From positions 1-64,000 of the forward strand of contig NZ_JAKKFI010000060.1 in the NCBI RefSeq assembly GCF_022230955.1: 64,000 bases of DNA, written 5' to 3'. The position numbers and the translations under genes were made by a program. Under the pieces are notes generated by a model. It was not told the DNA's origin and ran no database searches. It saw only the letters and a program-made list of their open reading frames with translations. This document shows positions 61,358-64,000 of the stretch, piece by piece (the first letter of the stretch is position 1; every line of letters starts with the position of its first letter). Source of the stretch: Micromonospora cabrerizensis (GTDB lineage Bacteria; Actinomycetota; Actinomycetes; Mycobacteriales; Micromonosporaceae).

Positions 61358-62287
61358 ATGGAAAGCCCCGATCAGCGCCCCTTCTCCGGCGCCCAGTGGA
61401 CCATCTCCGCCGCCGGTCACGAGGCCGTCATCGTGGAGGTGGGCGGTGGGCTCCGGACGTACCGGCACGACGGTGTCGACCTGGTCGACGGGTACCGGAC
61501 CGACGAGGTGTGCCCCGGCTGCGCCGGGCAGGTGCTGGCGCCCTGGCCGAACCGGATCCGCGACGGCCGCTACGCGTTCGGGGAGCAGGCGCACCAGCTC
61601 CCGCTGACCGAGCCGGAGCGGCACGTGGCCATCCACGGGCTGGTCAACTGGGTGCCGTGGCACCTGGTGGAGCAGTCGGAGGCCGCCGTGACCCTCGGCT
61701 ACGACCTGCCGCCGCAGCCCGGCTACCCGTGGCCGTTGCGGCTGCTCAGCCGGTGGAGCGTCAGCGAGGACGGGCTGCGCGCCGAGCACGAGGTGACCAA
61801 CATCGGCGGGCAGGCCGCGCCGTTCGGCTTCTCCGTGCACCCGTACCTGCAACTGCCGGGCGTCGCGGTCGACGATCTGGTCATGCGACTCCCGGCCCGT
61901 CGCCGGCTGGTGGTGGACGGTCGGCTGCTGCCGGTCGGCGTGACCCCGGTGGCCGGGACCGAGTACGACTGGACCAGCGCGCGCCGGATCGGCGCCGCCG
62001 AGCTGGACCTCTGCTTCGGCGAGGTGATCCGCGACGCCGACGGCGGCTCTTCGGTGAGCCTGTCCGCGCCGGACGGTTCGGCGGGGGTGAGCATCTGGGC
62101 GGACGCGGAGTTCGGCTGGTGGCAGGTGTTCACCGGAGACGCGCTCACCGGTGAGCGGCACCGCCGCTCGGTGGCGATCGAGCCGATGACCTGCCCACCG
62201 GACGCGTTCCGTTCGGGCCGGGACGTGCTCACCCTCAAGCCCGCGACGACCTGGCGGGGTGCCTGGGGCATCCGGCCCGGGGCCTGA
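61358..62287 (+). CDS. Aldose 1-epimerase family protein
   Basis: This 309-residue sugar mutarotase-like protein has the galactose mutarotase fold. PWPNRIRDGRY and IHGLVNW (catalytic His), FSVHPYLQL (second His) and the catalytic Glu in RRSVAIEPMTCPP are all present. It probably interconverts anomers of a hexose. The ATG at 61358 is supported by the TAGGGT box. Its last base is shared with the following nitroreductase start, so the two are coupled. Confidence 0.9.
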   Translation: MESPDQRPFSGAQWTISAAGHEAVIVEVGGGLRTYRHDGVDLVDGYRTDEVCPGCAGQVLAPWPNRIRDGRYAFGEQAHQLPLTEPERHVAIHGLVNWVPWHLVEQSEAAVTLGYDLPPQPGYPWPLRLLSRWSVSEDGLRAEHEVTNIGGQAAPFGFSVHPYLQLPGVAVDDLVMRLPARRRLVVDGRLLPVGVTPVAGTEYDWTSARRIGAAELDLCFGEVIRDADGGSSVSLSAPDGSAGVSIWADAEFGWWQVFTGDALTGERHRRSVAIEPMTCPPDAFRSGRDVLTLKPATTWRGAWGIRPGA

Positions 62288-62889
62288 TGGAGTTCGCCGA
62301 GGTCGTCCGGCGTCGGCGGATGGTGCGCAACTACGACCCGGACCGGCCCGTCCCGCCCGACGTGGTGGACCGGCTGCTCGACCACGCGGTCCGCGCGCCG
62401 TCGGCCGGGTTCGCCCAGGGCTGGGGTTTCCTGGTCCTGGAGGAGCCAACCGACCGGGAGCGGTTCTGGGCCGCCACCACACCGGACGGCGGTGGGCGTG
62501 AGCGCTGGCTGGCCGGGATGCGCAGGGCACCACTGATCGTGGTGCCGCACGCCAACGAGTCGGTCTACCTGCGGCGGTACGCGGAGCCGGACAAGGGGTG
62601 GACGGACCGGTCCCCCGACCGCTGGCCGGTGCCGTACTGGCACGTGGACACCGGATTCGCGGCGCTGCTGATGTTGCTCACCGCCGTGGACGAGGGGCTG
62701 GGGGCCTGTTTCTTCGGCATTCCGCCGCAGCGACTTGCCACCTACCGCGACGCGTTCGGCGTGCCGGAGGACTACCAACCCGTCGGTGCCGTCACAATCG
62801 GTTACCGCGCGGCCGACCATAGGTCACCGTCGCTGCGCCGAGGGCGTCGTCCGATGGACGAGGTGGTGCGGCGCGGCCGGTGGAGTTGA
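62287..62889 (+). CDS. Nitroreductase family protein
   Basis: This 200-residue FMN-dependent oxidoreductase starts with the family's EFAEVVRRRRMVRNYDPDRP and has RAPSAGFAQGWGFLVL, the FMN-contact segment, and ACFFGIPP near the C-terminus. Members reduce nitro groups, quinones or dehydrogenate flavin-like compounds. Its ATG overlaps the aldose epimerase stop by one base (TGATG), which suggests shared translation. The substrate is unknown. Confidence 0.9.
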   Translation: MEFAEVVRRRRMVRNYDPDRPVPPDVVDRLLDHAVRAPSAGFAQGWGFLVLEEPTDRERFWAATTPDGGGRERWLAGMRRAPLIVVPHANESVYLRRYAEPDKGWTDRSPDRWPVPYWHVDTGFAALLMLLTAVDEGLGACFFGIPPQRLATYRDAFGVPEDYQPVGAVTIGYRAADHRSPSLRRGRRPMDEVVRRGRWS

Positions 62890-62977
62890 GCACCCTGTCC
62901 CGTTTGTCCGCTTGAGGATCGGACGACCGGTAGCGAAACTGACATCAGGGAGCGAAACGAGTCGTGTGCTGGGCGGC

Positions 62978-62983
62978 TAGGCT
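62978..62983 (+). promoter_or_regulatory. Possible -10 box of the 63077 gene
   Basis: TAGGCT matches TANNNT and would give a leader of about 85 nt before the GTG at 63077. No clear -35 box is seen. Confidence 0.3.
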
Positions 62984-63076
62984 GGCACGGTCATCGGTGC
63001 CGCGCCGCGCGGTGCCCGCCGCGGCCCGGCTCGGCGCCGTCGGTCGGCCCGGCCACGGGGAGGGGAGCGTGCCGTC

Positions 63077-63382
63077 GTGATCTTCAGAGCGGTCCGGGAC
63101 GGGCGTCCCTATCCGGAGCACAATCTGACGCTCAAGCAGTGGGCGGAGATCCCGCCCCGGCCACTGCGCCTGGATCAGATGATCACCACCAAGCGTGAGC
63201 TGGCGCTCGACAAGCTGCTGGCCGAGGATTCCACCTTCTACGGTGACCTCTTCCCGCACGTCGTGCAGTGGAACGGCGGGCTCTACCTGGAGGACGGGCT
63301 GCACCGGGCGTTGCGCGCCGCCCTGCAGCAGCGCAACCAGATCCACGCCCGGGTGCTGGTGCTCTCCGAGCCGATCGAGTGA
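63077..63382 (+). CDS. Small conserved protein with a ParB-like DGxHR motif
   Basis: This 101-residue soluble protein has LKQWAEIPPRPLRLDQMITT, then LYLEDGLHRALRAALQQRN, a DGxHR motif like that of the ParB/sulfiredoxin N-terminal fold. This motif in other proteins contacts phosphate or nucleotide, but the role here is unknown. It may be a family annotated as an antitoxin in some genomes; no toxin gene is beside it. GGGGAG stands about 9 nt before the GTG at 63077. Confidence 0.85.
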   Translation: MIFRAVRDGRPYPEHNLTLKQWAEIPPRPLRLDQMITTKRELALDKLLAEDSTFYGDLFPHVVQWNGGLYLEDGLHRALRAALQQRNQIHARVLVLSEPIE

Positions 63383-63413
63383 CGAGCCCTTCTGTCGCAC
63401 ACTGAACCTTCGT

Positions 63414-63419
63414 TAGGGT
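63414..63419 (+). promoter_or_regulatory. -10 box of leaderless acyl-CoA dehydrogenase promoter
   Basis: TAGGGT lies 7 nt before the ATG at 63427, with no Shine-Dalgarno sequence. Confidence 0.5.
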
Positions 63420-63426
63420 GGCGTCC

Positions 63427-64000
63427 ATGACCGCTGCGCTGGACCTGCTCGATCTGGACCCGTCGCTCACCGACGAAGAGCGACAGATCCGCGACGTCGT
63501 CCGCCAACTCGTCGACGACCGGGTGCGCCCGCACGTCACCGACTGGTACGAGCAGGGCCAGGTGCCGGCCCGCGAGCTGGCCCGCGAGTTCGGCAAGCTC
63601 GGCCTCCTCGGTATGCACCTCACCGGCTACGGCTGCGCCGGCGCCTCCGCCGTCGCGTACGGCCTGGCCTGCCAGGAGCTGGAAGCCGGCGACTCCGGCC
63701 TCCGATCCCTGGTCTCGGTGCAGGGCTCACTCGCCATGTACGCCATCTGGCGCTACGGCAGCGAGGAGCAGAAGCAACGTTGGCTGCCGTCGATGGCCAC
63801 CGGCGAGGCGATCGGCTGCTTCGGCCTGACCGAGCCGGACCACGGCTCCGACCCCGCCTCGATGACCACCCGCGCCCGCCGCGACGGCGACGACTGGGTG
63901 CTCAGCGGCGCCAAGATGTGGATCACCAACGCGCCGATCGCCGACGCCGCGGTGATCTGGGCGCGCACCGACGAGGGCGTGCGGGGTTTCCTCGTACCCA
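63427..64000 (+). CDS. Acyl-CoA dehydrogenase, glutaryl-CoA type (3' end outside window)
   Basis: The first 191 residues of a flavoprotein oxidising an acyl-CoA thioester run off the right edge, so it is truncated. It shows the N-terminal helical domain (LTDEERQIRDVVRQLVDDRV) and the FAD/substrate-binding middle strand domain starting IGCFGLTEPDHGSDPASM, followed by AKMWITNAPIADAAVIWAR. These features favour the glutaryl-CoA dehydrogenase subgroup; the catalytic Glu is in the missing C-terminal domain. The ATG at 63427 is supported by the TAGGGT box. Confidence 0.9.
   Translation, partial: MTAALDLLDLDPSLTDEERQIRDVVRQLVDDRVRPHVTDWYEQGQVPARELAREFGKLGLLGMHLTGYGCAGASAVAYGLACQELEAGDSGLRSLVSVQGSLAMYAIWRYGSEEQKQRWLPSMATGEAIGCFGLTEPDHGSDPASMTTRARRDGDDWVLSGAKMWITNAPIADAAVIWARTDEGVRGFLVP

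Overview
The window is about 72% GC with dense genes, GTG and TTG starts, and promoters whose only clear element is a TANNNT -10 box. Gene content points to a high-GC actinobacterium, most likely Micromonospora or a close relative in the Micromonosporaceae. The support is futalosine-pathway menaquinone genes (mqnB, mqnD), the divisome gene sepH, actinobacterial families (DUF2530, DUF3027, SCO6745, TIGR03089), and NHEJ enzymes encoded as separate proteins. No rRNA, tRNA, CRISPR array, prophage or transposase gene was seen. The genus is inference; the gene families are read from the sequence.

Layout, left to right. 1-1343: start of a secreted collagen-like Gly-X-Y protein that runs off the left edge. 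1.7-5 kb: patatin-like lipase, methyltransferase, VOC protein, DUF4240 protein and FMN-binding PPOX protein. 5.2-10.2 kb: DUF2231 membrane protein, Hsp20 and a heptosyltransferase-type GT9 on the plus strand, facing hldE and a GT2 on the minus strand; together these look like a heptose/glycan module. 10.3-20.4 kb: DJ-1/PfpI protein, DHA2 drug exporter with a TetR regulator and aldo/keto reductase, NUDIX hydrolase, acyl-CoA ligase, quinone oxidoreductase, HAD phosphatase, SCO6745 protein and a membrane FKBP. 20.6-24.3 kb: DUF4241 protein, then Ku diverging from an ATP-dependent DNA ligase and a LigD-type polymerase. 24.6-35.2 kb: phytase-like esterase, two membrane/adenylation-like proteins, a 1,661-residue secreted metallophosphoesterase with three chitin-binding-type modules, and a small secreted protein.

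35.3-41 kb: XPB-type helicase and a helicase-associated protein flanking a lipoprotein L,D-transpeptidase. 41-50 kb: HAD protein, cold-shock protein, and mqnD and mqnB separated by a repeat element and an XRE-acetyltransferase gene; then an MFS protein, DUF3027, DUF2530 and a purine permease. 49.7-55.4 kb: a MarR-MFS efflux pair, ThpR, and an unusual regulator next to a DUF4097 protein and an alpha/beta hydrolase. 55.4-64 kb: sepH, serC, citrate synthase, pdxH, MFS, aldose epimerase, nitroreductase, a small conserved protein and the start of an acyl-CoA dehydrogenase.

The most unusual structures are intergenic. A 530-bp element at 43100-43629 is bounded by 27-bp inverted repeats and filled with a GAGCAG/GAGCCG array, and it splits the mqn genes. 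Three other distinct palindromic elements lie at 10.9, 24.3 and 34.3 kb. Thirteen genes have a TANNNT box exactly 6-7 nt before the start codon and no Shine-Dalgarno sequence, which indicates widespread leaderless transcription and was used here to fix several starts.
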